DNA of 15,279 bases. Source: DASZZV01 sp035544835 (lineage in GTDB: Bacteria > Acidobacteriota > Thermoanaerobaculia > Gp7-AA8). Where the stretch lies: assembly GCA_035544835.1 (NCBI GenBank), contig DASZZV010000302.1:1-15279 (forward strand), given 5' to 3'. Position numbers and translations under genes: made by a program. Below, piece by piece: positions 6,695-15,279 of this stretch. The notes under the pieces are model-generated. The model saw only the letters and a list, made by a program, of their open reading frames with translations. It ran no database searches and was not told the DNA's origin. Position 1 is the stretch's first letter; each line of letters starts with the position of its first letter.

Positions 6695-7369
6695 TTAGTG
6701 AACCATCACCGAAGCGGGGTGGTTGACCCCATCCAGGAAACCATAAAGCGCTTCGAGCGTCGCCTCGACGGCGGCCGTGGCCGACTGCTTCCGGGCGTCG
6801 GTGTCGCACAGCCGGCCTAGCCACTCCTCCGAGGTCTGGGCGTGCAGGACGTCGGCCACCAGATGCGTCGTGAAGAAGCTGATGTCGCGTGAGTCTTCAA
6901 TGCCGTAAAACTTTCTGAGGCCCTCGATCTTGGTGTGGGCAACGGCCGGCACCTGCGACTCGTAGGCGTAGAGAGCGGCAAGCCCTTCATGCGAGTCACC
7001 ATCGCGACAGAGTGTCCGCATCACCTCGATGAGCTGCCTCGTGGGGGCCGACGGCGAGCTGGTGAGGACCGCGTCACGGTCCAGGCCCAGAGCATCGCAG
7101 AATCGCAGCCACAGCTCGGGGTGATTCTCCTCGCCGCGCTCTTCTTCGATCAGGTTCTCGAGGACCGATTGGCGCAGCGCCAGGTCACCGCTCTGCGAAT
7201 GGACGGCACTGAGAAAAGTGGGGAAGGCCAGCGTGTAGTGGTAGTACTCGCGGGCATACTCGCTGAGCTCTTCGCGCGTCAGCTCCCCAGCACTCCACCG
7301 CTGATAGAAAGAATGTTGTAGAAGATGTTTTCCTTCGACCGTTTTCCGGACACTATCAAACCAGTTCAT
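6695..7369 (-). CDS. CADD-family (TenA/PqqC-fold) diiron protein, probable self-sacrificing p-aminobenzoate synthase
   Basis: 224 aa, all-helical TenA/PqqC-like fold, cytoplasmic. It resembles the Chlamydia CADD group (TIGR04305-type, folate-related). As I recall the CADD residue numbers, ligands Glu81, His88, Glu142, His174, Asp178 and His181 correspond here, at a constant offset of -5, to Glu76, His83, Glu137, His169, Asp173 and His176. The Tyr27 and Lys152 implicated in making pABA from the enzyme's own tyrosine correspond to Tyr22 (HSFYQRW) and Lys147 (AHTKIEG). Segments IEEERGEENHPELW and FFTTHLVADVLHAQ hold the ligands. It would supply pABA for folate without PabA/PabB/PabC. The ATG at 7369 has an AGGAG SD on the minus strand; an extended -10-like TGTTAAACT lies about 27 bp upstream. 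Single gene, converging on the toxin remnant and divergent from aconitase. Confidence 0.85.
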   Translation of the reverse strand: MNWFDSVRKTVEGKHLLQHSFYQRWSAGELTREELSEYAREYYHYTLAFPTFLSAVHSQSGDLALRQSVLENLIEEERGEENHPELWLRFCDALGLDRDAVLTSSPSAPTRQLIEVMRTLCRDGDSHEGLAALYAYESQVPAVAHTKIEGLRKFYGIEDSRDISFFTTHLVADVLHAQTSEEWLGRLCDTDARKQSATAAVEATLEALYGFLDGVNHPASVMVH

Positions 7370-7480
7370 TGTCGCTCCTGAGGTAGTGGATGGCGGAGTT
7401 TAACACGCGGTATCGATGCTTCCGAGACGCAGAATTGGCGACACTGTCTCGGCTCGAGTAATCAGAAAACGCAGCACTTT

Positions 7481-7610
7481 CTTCTTGTGTGGCACAGGCA
7501 CTTTTGCCTGTGTGTCGGCCGTCGAGGCCGACTTCTCTGTGAATTGTCTCAGGAACGCCACGGCTCGACGCCGCGGCACACAGGCAAGAGTGCCTGTGCC
7601 ACACAAGAAG
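7481..7610. repeat. 130-bp inverted-repeat element (GTGTGGCACAGGCA type)
   Basis: Arms 7481-7514 and 7577-7610 are inverted copies, 33 of 34 bases. Weaker pairing continues inward with an indel (a GTCGAG core). Each arm is itself a hairpin: CACAGGCA-CTT-TTGCCTGTG. It has no sequence in common with the other elements in the window, but the same design of two inverted small hairpins around a spacer. Confidence 0.85.
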
Positions 7611-7648
7611 AAGTCGACTTTCAGCGAGAATTCCGCCTGCTGCTGTGC

Positions 7649-7676
7649 TTGACCGACTCGGTTGCCCTGATACACT
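7649..7676 (+). promoter_or_regulatory. putative sigma70 promoter of the aconitase gene
   Basis: TTGACC (7649-7654) is separated by 16 bp from TACACT (7671-7676), about 100 bp before the ATG. It leaves a leader of roughly 90 nt ending with SD AGGAAGA (7762-7768). Fits by consensus only. Confidence 0.4.
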
Positions 7677-7775
7677 TGGCTCGGATCGAGCCGAGCCCTT
7701 CTCGCCCTTCGCCGGGCGTCCCGCGGTCGCCCTCAGACTCGTTCGAACCGAATCCACGATCAGGAAGAAAATCGC

Positions 7776-10628
<2,853 letters not shown>

Positions 10629-11003
10629 GGCAACTCAATCGGAGTGGCGGCATCTTTGCCGCCTGGCTCGGTGGCGTCCCGCGCCGCCGTTCTCATGGCA
10701 CGGATCTGGTTTAACGATCTGCTGGAGAGGGCGCCGGCGCGGGACGCCGCCGGGCCAGGCGACAGGATGTCGCCACTCCGATTAATGCGCAGGCTCGCCA
10801 CAGAAGTTGGGAAACATAGGAATTCACTTCTGATGCCCCAGGTTTACGAAAAGTCATCGGGAATTCTTTCTCAGCCCCTTTTCGAGTAAGATTGCCGACC
10901 CAGCCCGATTCCGCACGAGTGTGACCCCGCTCTTATCCTTCCGAGGAGGTCCAGGACAACCCCGACGCGAGAATTGAGGTAATCCAGAAAAGGTGTTCGT
11001 ACC
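10629..11003. other. 375-bp gap between aconitase and the S1 protein gene
   Basis: No gene is supported. It contains an inverted-repeat element (10637-10783), a possible -10 TAAGAT (10887-10892) with a poor -35, and an isolated perfect SD-like GAGGAGGT (10943-10950) that is too far (over 50 nt) from the S1 ATG to serve it. Confidence 0.7.
10637..10783. repeat. 147-bp inverted-repeat element (GGAGTGGCGRCATC type)
   Basis: A left arm of about 52 bp (10637-10688) and a right arm of about 51 bp (10733-10783) are inverted copies, differing at a few positions and one base of length. Arms begin AATCGGAGTGGCG and end near GGCGTCCCGCGCCG. Small palindromes within the arms are GGCGGCATCTTTGCCGCC on the left and GGCGACAGGATGTCGCC on the right: the arms differ in the stem bases, yet each stem still pairs within itself, a compensatory pattern that suggests the hairpin is what matters. 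Confidence 0.8.
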
Positions 11004-12407
11004 ATGGATCAATCCGATCAGAATTTCAGCGAAGCGTTCGAAGCAAGCCTCAACTTCAAGACCCCCGAGCAGGGCGATGTTCTTCAGGGGACGATCGTCT
11101 CGATCAGTGGAGAAGATGCCTTCGTCTCCTATGGAGGACCGACTGAAGCCGTAATGTCGGTTTCAGAGCTCGAGGGCAAAGAGCTCGGAGATACGGTTGA
11201 GGGTAACGTCATCTCGACCGGCCCCATCCGGATCTCCCGCAAGATCGCCTTGCGGAAGGCCTCGCTGGATGTTCTCAAGCAAGCCATGAACAATGGCATC
11301 CCGGTCGAGGGAAAGATCGGCGCGCGCAACAAGGGCGGGTTTGACGTCAGCGTCGGCGGCCAGCGCGCTTTCTGTCCGCTCTCCCAGATCGCCCTTGGTA
11401 AAGTCGAGGATCCCGACTCGTTCGTCGGAAAGACTTTCGAGTTCAAGATCATAGAGATGTCCGATGACGGGCGGAAGCTCGTCATCTCCCGCACCGCTCT
11501 TCTGAAAGAAGAAGCTGCTGCGAAAGCCGCCGAGGCGCGTAAGGCGATCGCGGTCGGCGCCGTCATGACCGGAAAGGTAAAGACCATCATGCCCTTTGGT
11601 GCTTTCGTCGATCTGGGCGGAGTCGAGGGTCTGCTTCACGTTTCGGAGATGAGCCGCAGGCGCGTCAATGACCCTAAAGAGATTGTCTCGATCGGGCAGG
11701 AAGTCACCGTCAAGGTGATCAAGTACGACGAGTCGACCAGAAAAATCTCGCTTTCCATGAAGGATCAGGAGCCCGATCCCTGGGCCGACCTGCCGGATCG
11801 CCATTCCGTCGGCAGCCAGTTCACCGGCAAGGTTGTGCGGGCGACCGATTTCGGTCTCTTCGTCGAGCTCGAGCCGGGTATCGACGGCCTGGTTCATCTC
11901 TCACAGCTTCCCCTCGGCCTCAAGGCCAATGACCCGTCGCTGGCCATTGGTTCATCGGTGAGCGGATGGGTTCGCGAGGTTGATCCGGAGCGACGTCGTC
12001 TGTCGCTGGCGCTGCGGGAGATTTCGGTGAATGATCCCTGGGAGAACGCCGCTACGAAGTATCCGGTCGGCCGCGTGATCGAGGGAACTGTCGAGAGAGC
12101 AAGTGGTCCCGGTGTCTTCGTGCAGCTCGAGCCGGGTCTGACCGGATTGGTCCCGATTTCCGAGCTCTCGGTTCCTCCGGGTGCCGACATCGCCAGGCTG
12201 CACAAGCCTGGCGCGAAGCTGACGGTCAAGATCATGAATTTCGACGCTGAAAGGAAGAGAATCTCCTTGAGCCATGAGGCCGCAAAAGACTCGGCCTCGC
12301 ACAACGACTACGTTCAGTATGTCAGCGAGACCAAGGCCGCGGAGAACGCCGCAGGCAAAAGCGCTATCGCTCTGGCCATGGAGCGTGCCATGAACAAGGA
12401 AAAGTAG
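11004..12407 (+). CDS. rpsA: 30S ribosomal protein S1-like protein with five S1 repeats
   Basis: 467 aa, an RNA-binding protein of the S1 family. Five S1 (OB-fold) repeats can be traced: about 23-86, 98-165, 183-253, 267-338 and 353-424. Repeats 3-5 are the most canonical (VMTGKVKTIMPFGAFVDLG...EGLLHVSEMS; FTGKVVRATDFGLFVEL...DGLVHLSQL; IEGTVERASGPGVFVQL...GLVPISEL); repeats 1 and 2 are more divergent, as in true S1 proteins where they contact the ribosome. E. coli S1 has six repeats and about 557 aa, so this is a shorter form common outside Proteobacteria. An Ala-rich helix (165-182) separates repeats 2 and 3. The ATG at 11004 has AAAAGG 10 bases upstream. A strong intrinsic terminator follows 25 bp after the stop, so it is the last gene of its transcript. 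Confidence 0.82.
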   Translation: MDQSDQNFSEAFEASLNFKTPEQGDVLQGTIVSISGEDAFVSYGGPTEAVMSVSELEGKELGDTVEGNVISTGPIRISRKIALRKASLDVLKQAMNNGIPVEGKIGARNKGGFDVSVGGQRAFCPLSQIALGKVEDPDSFVGKTFEFKIIEMSDDGRKLVISRTALLKEEAAAKAAEARKAIAVGAVMTGKVKTIMPFGAFVDLGGVEGLLHVSEMSRRRVNDPKEIVSIGQEVTVKVIKYDESTRKISLSMKDQEPDPWADLPDRHSVGSQFTGKVVRATDFGLFVELEPGIDGLVHLSQLPLGLKANDPSLAIGSSVSGWVREVDPERRRLSLALREISVNDPWENAATKYPVGRVIEGTVERASGPGVFVQLEPGLTGLVPISELSVPPGADIARLHKPGAKLTVKIMNFDAERKRISLSHEAAKDSASHNDYVQYVSETKAAENAAGKSAIALAMERAMNKEK

Positions 12408-12431
12408 GTCGTTAACAAGAGATCTCGAAAG

Positions 12432-12464
12432 GCGGTGGCGCTCCTGGCGTCACCGCTTTTTTTT
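12432..12464 (+). terminator. intrinsic terminator of the S1 gene
   Basis: The stem GCGGTGGCG (12432-12440) pairs with CGTCACCGC (12448-12456) over nine pairs including one G-T, with loop CTCCTGG, and is followed by eight T residues (12457-12464). It lies 25 bp after the S1 stop codon. Confidence 0.92.
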
Positions 12465-12554
12465 CGCCGAGGGGTGCGGGCGCCTCGCCCGCACGAATGC
12501 TGACTGAGGATTCACAGTTGCGCCGAGCGGGCGAGGCGCCCGCTCCCCTCGGCG
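12465..12554. repeat. 90-bp inverted-repeat element (GCGGGCGCCTCGCCCGC type)
   Basis: Arms 12465-12492 and 12527-12554 are inverted copies with 27 of 28 bases matching around a 34-bp spacer. Each arm contains the palindrome GCGGGCGCCTCGCCCGC. It starts directly at the end of the T-run of the S1 terminator, as if inserted just behind it. Confidence 0.85.
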
Positions 12555-12639
12555 GGGAACTCACGGCGTTCGCCATTACCGCCACTTTGCTCCCCTTTCT
12601 GGTATCAATCGTGAACCTCTCCTGATCCGGAGGACCCGA

Positions 12640-12876
12640 ATGGCAGACAAAGACTACAGTCCGGTTTCCTGCGATTACCACGATCAACTCGAGGCCGCCG
12701 CCATGCATGGGAAAGAGGTGCGGCTGGAGTTCGAGCAGCAGGGAGCTCGTCAGGATCAGCGCGGGAAAATCGGTGACGTGTTTACCGAGGACGGAGCCGA
12801 GTACGTCCGCTTCGAGGGCGGAAAAGGGGCGCTGAAAATCCGGCTCGACGAAATCGTTTCCTTTACCGAGCTCTAA
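12640..12876 (+). CDS. rof: Rof-like Rho-binding antiterminator family protein
   Basis: 78 aa. It matches the ROF/YaeO family pattern: YSPVSCDYHDQLEAAAMHGKEV at the start (family: P-x-x-C-D-x-x-D-x-L-E-x-A), a small beta-barrel with GKIGDVFTEDGAEYVRF in the middle, and IRLDEIVSFTEL at the end (family IRLD-I-S). Known members bind Rho and block transcription termination. The ATG at 12640 has SD GGAGGA at 12629-12634. It sits alone after the S1 terminator and repeat element, with a possible -10 (TATCAA) near 12603. The family assignment rests on the N- and C-terminal signatures; Rho binding by this member is inferred. Confidence 0.78.
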   Translation: MADKDYSPVSCDYHDQLEAAAMHGKEVRLEFEQQGARQDQRGKIGDVFTEDGAEYVRFEGGKGALKIRLDEIVSFTEL

Positions 12877-12942
12877 AAGGTGAGTCTTGGGATTGGTGAA
12901 TTCGTCGCAAATGGCGGATACTGCTCCTGAGTCCTGACGTCG

Positions 12943-13689
12943 ATGCCCAAGACGATTTTTTACTCTGGAGTCGTTGCTTCATTCCTGGTGGCCTTGCTCT
13001 GTGGAGCGCAGGCAGCAGGCTGGGTATCGGGCATCTCGCCGGCACCGCTTCGATTCGCGGACTCTTTCACGTCGGAGATCGCTCTGGGCGCGCTTCTTCT
13101 CCTCGTAGCTCTTCCGCTCTCTTGTCTTTTGATTCGTATCGCCTCATTGCTTGCGGCACGAAATCTCTTCTCGGGCTTCGTTGCCACCGCCTCTTCGGGG
13201 TGCACTCTTCTGGCGTCGGTCTTTCTGGCAGCCTGCGAGTGGCGGATGGCGTTCACCCATTCCGCTTCCGGCGTTCCCGCTGCAACGGTTCAGCTGCTCA
13301 GTCAGATCAGAAGCGTCTCGCTTCTCATCTTCGGGATGTCGGTGGTGCTGGCGTTGCTATCGATCCGCCCGTACTTCCGAGCTCAGGCTAATGGCATCCT
13401 CTCGGCACTTCTCTGCCTTCCCGGGTTTCTCCTCGCCCGCGTGCTCATCGATCAGGCCGAATTTCTCGGTGGTTCGTCAATGGCCCTGGCGCCGACTCCG
13501 AGCTCGGCGCTTTTCCTGTCGTTGATGTCGTTGATCTTCGGCGCGCTTGGCGTCCACTGCCTGCGTCATCGCCATAGCTTCATCGAAGTCACGAATCTGC
13601 GCGAACTGCTCGATTCCCGTATCGATGCCCAGGGCTCCGATCGCCGCCGTCGATTCGGTTTCAGTAGCGACATCGCCTTCGATTCCTAA
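12943..13689 (+). CDS. multi-pass membrane protein of unknown function
   Basis: 248 aa, not recognised. Six hydrophobic segments: about 6-27, 45-66, 76-98, 122-141, 150-168 and 186-206. A cytosolic-looking Arg-rich tail (207-248, including RHRHSF and DRRRRF) would place the C-terminus inside by the positive-inside rule. There are no catalytic motifs. The ATG at 12943 has no SD; a weak promoter TTGGTG (12894-12899), 16 bp, GATACT (12916-12921) lies just upstream, leaving a very short leader. It is 66 bp after the Rof-like gene and about 44 bp before DUF2378-like paralogue B on the same strand. Confidence 0.7.
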   Translation: MPKTIFYSGVVASFLVALLCGAQAAGWVSGISPAPLRFADSFTSEIALGALLLLVALPLSCLLIRIASLLAARNLFSGFVATASSGCTLLASVFLAACEWRMAFTHSASGVPAATVQLLSQIRSVSLLIFGMSVVLALLSIRPYFRAQANGILSALLCLPGFLLARVLIDQAEFLGGSSMALAPTPSSALFLSLMSLIFGALGVHCLRHRHSFIEVTNLRELLDSRIDAQGSDRRRRFGFSSDIAFDS

Positions 13690-13720
13690 GTAGCAAAGGC
13701 GAAGCGACGCCGCCGGCGTC

Positions 13721-13726
13721 TATAAT
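13721..13726 (+). promoter_or_regulatory. -10 box (TATAAT) placing transcription start at the ATG of DUF2378-like paralogue B
   Basis: A perfect TATAAT ends 7 bp before the ATG at 13734, so the transcript would begin at or next to the start codon: a leaderless mRNA. There is no SD between. No strong -35 is seen. Confidence 0.5.
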
Positions 13727-13733
13727 CGTGAGC

Positions 13734-14285
13734 ATGGCGCAAATCAAGGGGTTCGCTATTCGCGGTCTCTTGAAATATGGGAAGACGCGGCGGCCGGGCA
13801 GCATCCCGGGCTTGCTGGCCGTTCTTTCCCCTTCTCTTCAGCCTTCGTTCCAGAAACCGATCAGCAGCTCGCAGTGGTATCCGTACGAGGCATTTTCGGA
13901 GCTGCTGCGGGCTGTAGACCGGCAGCTCGGGAAGGGAGACTTCTCGCTGTGTCCCCCTATCGGCGAATTCGCCGCGGAACAGGATATCAACGGGATCTTC
14001 AAGGTGCTGATGGGGATGCTGAACCCGAAGACGATGCTGGACCGCTCCAACGTGTTCTGGGCGAAATACTGTGATACCGGAAAGTTCTCGGCCGTGACCA
14101 GCGGCTCTCAGCAGTTCGTGTTGCGGCTCGACGGTTTCAGGATGGACCAGGCACATTGCCAGCTCATCATCGGTTTCATGCGGAGATGGGCACTCATCGC
14201 CCGGGCCAGCGACGTCGAGGTCAGCCACACCCTATGCGTCCACCGCGGCGACGAGCACTGTCAATGGGAGGGGAACTGGAAGTGA
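13734..14285 (+). CDS. DUF2378 / TIGR02265-like protein (paralogue B)
   Basis: 183 aa from the ATG at 13734 (a GTG at 13728 is in frame but overlaps the expected transcription start region). Soluble, no signal peptide. It has IKGFAIRGLLKYG at the N-terminus, WYPYEAFSELLRAVDRQLGKGD (47-68), typical of the family, then EFAAEQDINGIFKVLMGMLNP, WAKYCDTGKF, DGFRMDQAHC and the C-terminal CVHRGDEHCQWEGNW signature. Cys142, Cys168, Cys176 and Trp178 line up with Cys148, Cys174, Cys182 and Trp184 of the copy at 3168-3746. Biochemical role unknown; the C-terminal C-x7-C-x-W pattern recalls V4R-like small-molecule or metal-binding domains. The leaderless-looking promoter separates it from the membrane protein upstream. 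Confidence 0.75.
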   Translation: MAQIKGFAIRGLLKYGKTRRPGSIPGLLAVLSPSLQPSFQKPISSSQWYPYEAFSELLRAVDRQLGKGDFSLCPPIGEFAAEQDINGIFKVLMGMLNPKTMLDRSNVFWAKYCDTGKFSAVTSGSQQFVLRLDGFRMDQAHCQLIIGFMRRWALIARASDVEVSHTLCVHRGDEHCQWEGNWK

Positions 14286-14423
14286 GATTCGACACTCTGT
14301 TCAATCCAAGGAGAGGCGAGCGGCGTAGAAAGTAGGGGACCATCGCTGACGGCGAGCCCATGACTTCGGAAGGGGCTGGCCAGTCAGGAAGCGGCGGCCA
14401 TTACCAGGAGGCACCTGAACCTG

Positions 14424-15185
14424 ATGAGACGATACCTGTTGATGCTGGCGGTGGCGCTTCTGTTTGCAGACCTTACTGCCGCGCAGCAGGTCATTCCTGT
14501 CGCCGGCGCGGAAGACCTGCGGCTTCGAAACCTCTCGCCGTTCGACCCGGTGATGGTCACATTGCGATTCGAGGGAGATAGCCAACTCCCCACGACCGCG
14601 GAGCCGTTGCGGCTCCAACCTGGTGAAGAGTTGATCATCGGCGATGTGATCAGTTCCCGGTTCGGGTCGGGGCCGGAGCCCACGGGGCAGATCGTCGTTT
14701 TTGGCCCGGAGATCGTCGGTGTCCAGTGGCGAGCTGCCGCGATCGGTGATGTGGCGGAGCCCTGGAAGCCCGGCATCGCCGTTGTCGCCCCGTCTGTGGC
14801 GATCACGGCCTCCGACTCGAGCTCACGCCGCCGGCCCGTTCGAGTGCCCGAGGTGGCGACCCTCGTTCGCGTGGGCGACATCACGGCATTCAACGGCTCG
14901 CACGGTGTCTCGGGGACGGCCATGATCATGGCGAAAAATGTGATTCGACTCTCGAACTTCCGTCACGACGGCTCTGCTCCCGGCCTGGATATGCGCATCG
15001 GGCTCTCCACGACGACACGGCGAGACTTCGCGGTGCTTCGGGTCATCGCGCGGCAGACCTTCAACGGCGAAACGATCGATCTGACCTTGCCGGACAGCGT
15101 CGACCTGAACTCCTTTGATACGTTCACCGTCTGGTGTTACGAGTTCAACACGATCATTGCGGAAGGACGCTTCCGGAGACCGTGA
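14424..15185 (+). CDS. exported protein with C-terminal DM13 domain
   Basis: 253 aa. Residues 1-20 form a signal peptide (MRRY, hydrophobic core, TAA before QQ). A beta-rich region (about 28-120) of unknown type is followed by a linker rich in Ser/Arg (128-140) and a DM13 domain (about 150-251): FNGSHGVSGTAMI, VIRLSNFRHDGSAPGLDMRIGLS, IDLTLPDSVDLNSFDTFTVWCYEFNTIIAEGRF. DM13 domains are proposed to take part in electron transfer and have a conserved Cys, here Cys238 in VWC. Location is periplasmic or secreted. The ATG at 14424 has SD AGGAGG at 14406-14411 (12 nt spacing, slightly long). Its stop overlaps the start of the next gene by 4 bp (GTGA), indicating a two-gene transcript. Confidence 0.8.
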   Translation: MRRYLLMLAVALLFADLTAAQQVIPVAGAEDLRLRNLSPFDPVMVTLRFEGDSQLPTTAEPLRLQPGEELIIGDVISSRFGSGPEPTGQIVVFGPEIVGVQWRAAAIGDVAEPWKPGIAVVAPSVAITASDSSSRRRPVRVPEVATLVRVGDITAFNGSHGVSGTAMIMAKNVIRLSNFRHDGSAPGLDMRIGLSTTTRRDFAVLRVIARQTFNGETIDLTLPDSVDLNSFDTFTVWCYEFNTIIAEGRFRRP

Positions 15186-15279
15186 CGGTACTCATTCGAA
15201 CGGTCACGCTTCTCAGTGTTCTCGCCGTCGTCGCACCGCTGGGGGCGGATGCGTGGCCGCGCGGTCGCAGGACAGCGTA
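15182..15279 (+). CDS. start of an exported protein (3' truncated)
   Basis: A GTG at 15182 overlaps the TGA of the DM13 gene (GTGA) and opens a frame to the window edge (32 codons). The peptide begins with a signal-peptide-like stretch: TVLIRT, then VTLLSVLAVVAPLGADA, then WPRGRR. No SD is needed if translation is coupled. Too little is visible to name the product. Co-export and overlap suggest it works with the DM13 protein. Confidence 0.55.
   Translation, partial: MTVLIRTVTLLSVLAVVAPLGADAWPRGRRTA

Larger units (their letters stand above)
7370..7775. other. 406-bp divergent intergenic region (CADD gene / aconitase)
   Basis: No gene is supported. The region holds minus-strand promoter sequence for the CADD-like gene near 7397-7405, an inverted-repeat element at 7481-7610, and a sigma70-like promoter for aconitase at 7649-7676. 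The short and long open frames crossing it are shadows of aconitase or run through the repeat. Confidence 0.75.

Noticed and set aside
6244..6726. A 160-codon plus-strand frame overlapping the toxin
   Set aside because: Arg/Gly-rich translation with no motif, whereas the other frames there carry clear PIN-domain residues.
10943..10995. Short upstream reading frame served by the stranded GAGGAGGT in the S1 leader
   Set aside because: No ATG or GTG follows at usable distance; the only TTG (10974) gives a two-codon frame.

Overview
The window is a chromosomal stretch of a fairly GC-rich bacterium (about 60% GC by eye). It has Shine-Dalgarno (SD) starts of the GGAGG type and sigma70-like TATAAT boxes. 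Gene content (DUF2378/TIGR02265-like proteins, a CADD-type diiron protein, a DM13 secreted protein, a membrane protein I do not recognise) together with hairpin-rich gaps suggests an environmental lineage such as Acidobacteriota, or a myxobacterium-like phylum. That placement is inference; there is no rRNA or tRNA here to settle it.

Layout, left to right. A truncated C-terminal coding end (1-414) is followed by an exported transglutaminase-like protease fold (539-1516, +). This converges, across a nested inverted-repeat block, on a minus-strand pair: a ferritin/bacterioferritin-like protein (1902-2369) and a stand-alone cyclic-nucleotide-binding domain protein (2437-2889). Beyond a 151-bp hairpin element lies DUF2378-like paralogue A (3168-3746, -), transcribed divergently from transketolase (3822-5933, +). 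Next come an RHH antitoxin and a PIN toxin that is broken by a single -1 frameshift (5998-6643, +). They converge on a minus-strand CADD-family protein (6695-7369), which keeps every metal ligand plus the Tyr and Lys tied to self-sacrificial p-aminobenzoate synthesis in Chlamydia. Then, all on the plus strand: aconitase AcnA (7776-10628), a five-repeat S1 protein (11004-12407) with a clear intrinsic terminator, a Rof-like Rho antiterminator (12640-12876), a six-TM orphan membrane protein (12943-13689), DUF2378-like paralogue B with an apparently leaderless promoter (13734-14285), an exported DM13-domain protein (14424-15185), and the start of another exported protein overlapping it by 4 bp.

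Central metabolism (transketolase, aconitase) and translation/termination factors (S1, Rof) form the housekeeping backbone. Iron and redox themes recur: ferritin, CADD diiron protein, Fe-S aconitase, DM13 domain and the Cys-rich DUF2378 pair.

The most unusual feature is the gaps. Five contain long inverted repeats of similar architecture but unrelated sequence: paired arms of 28-70 bp, most containing one or more short GC-rich palindromes, around a 10-130 bp centre. They look like REPIN/BIME-type or miniature mobile elements of five different families within 15 kb. I see no CRISPR array, insertion sequence with a transposase, prophage, tRNA or rRNA.
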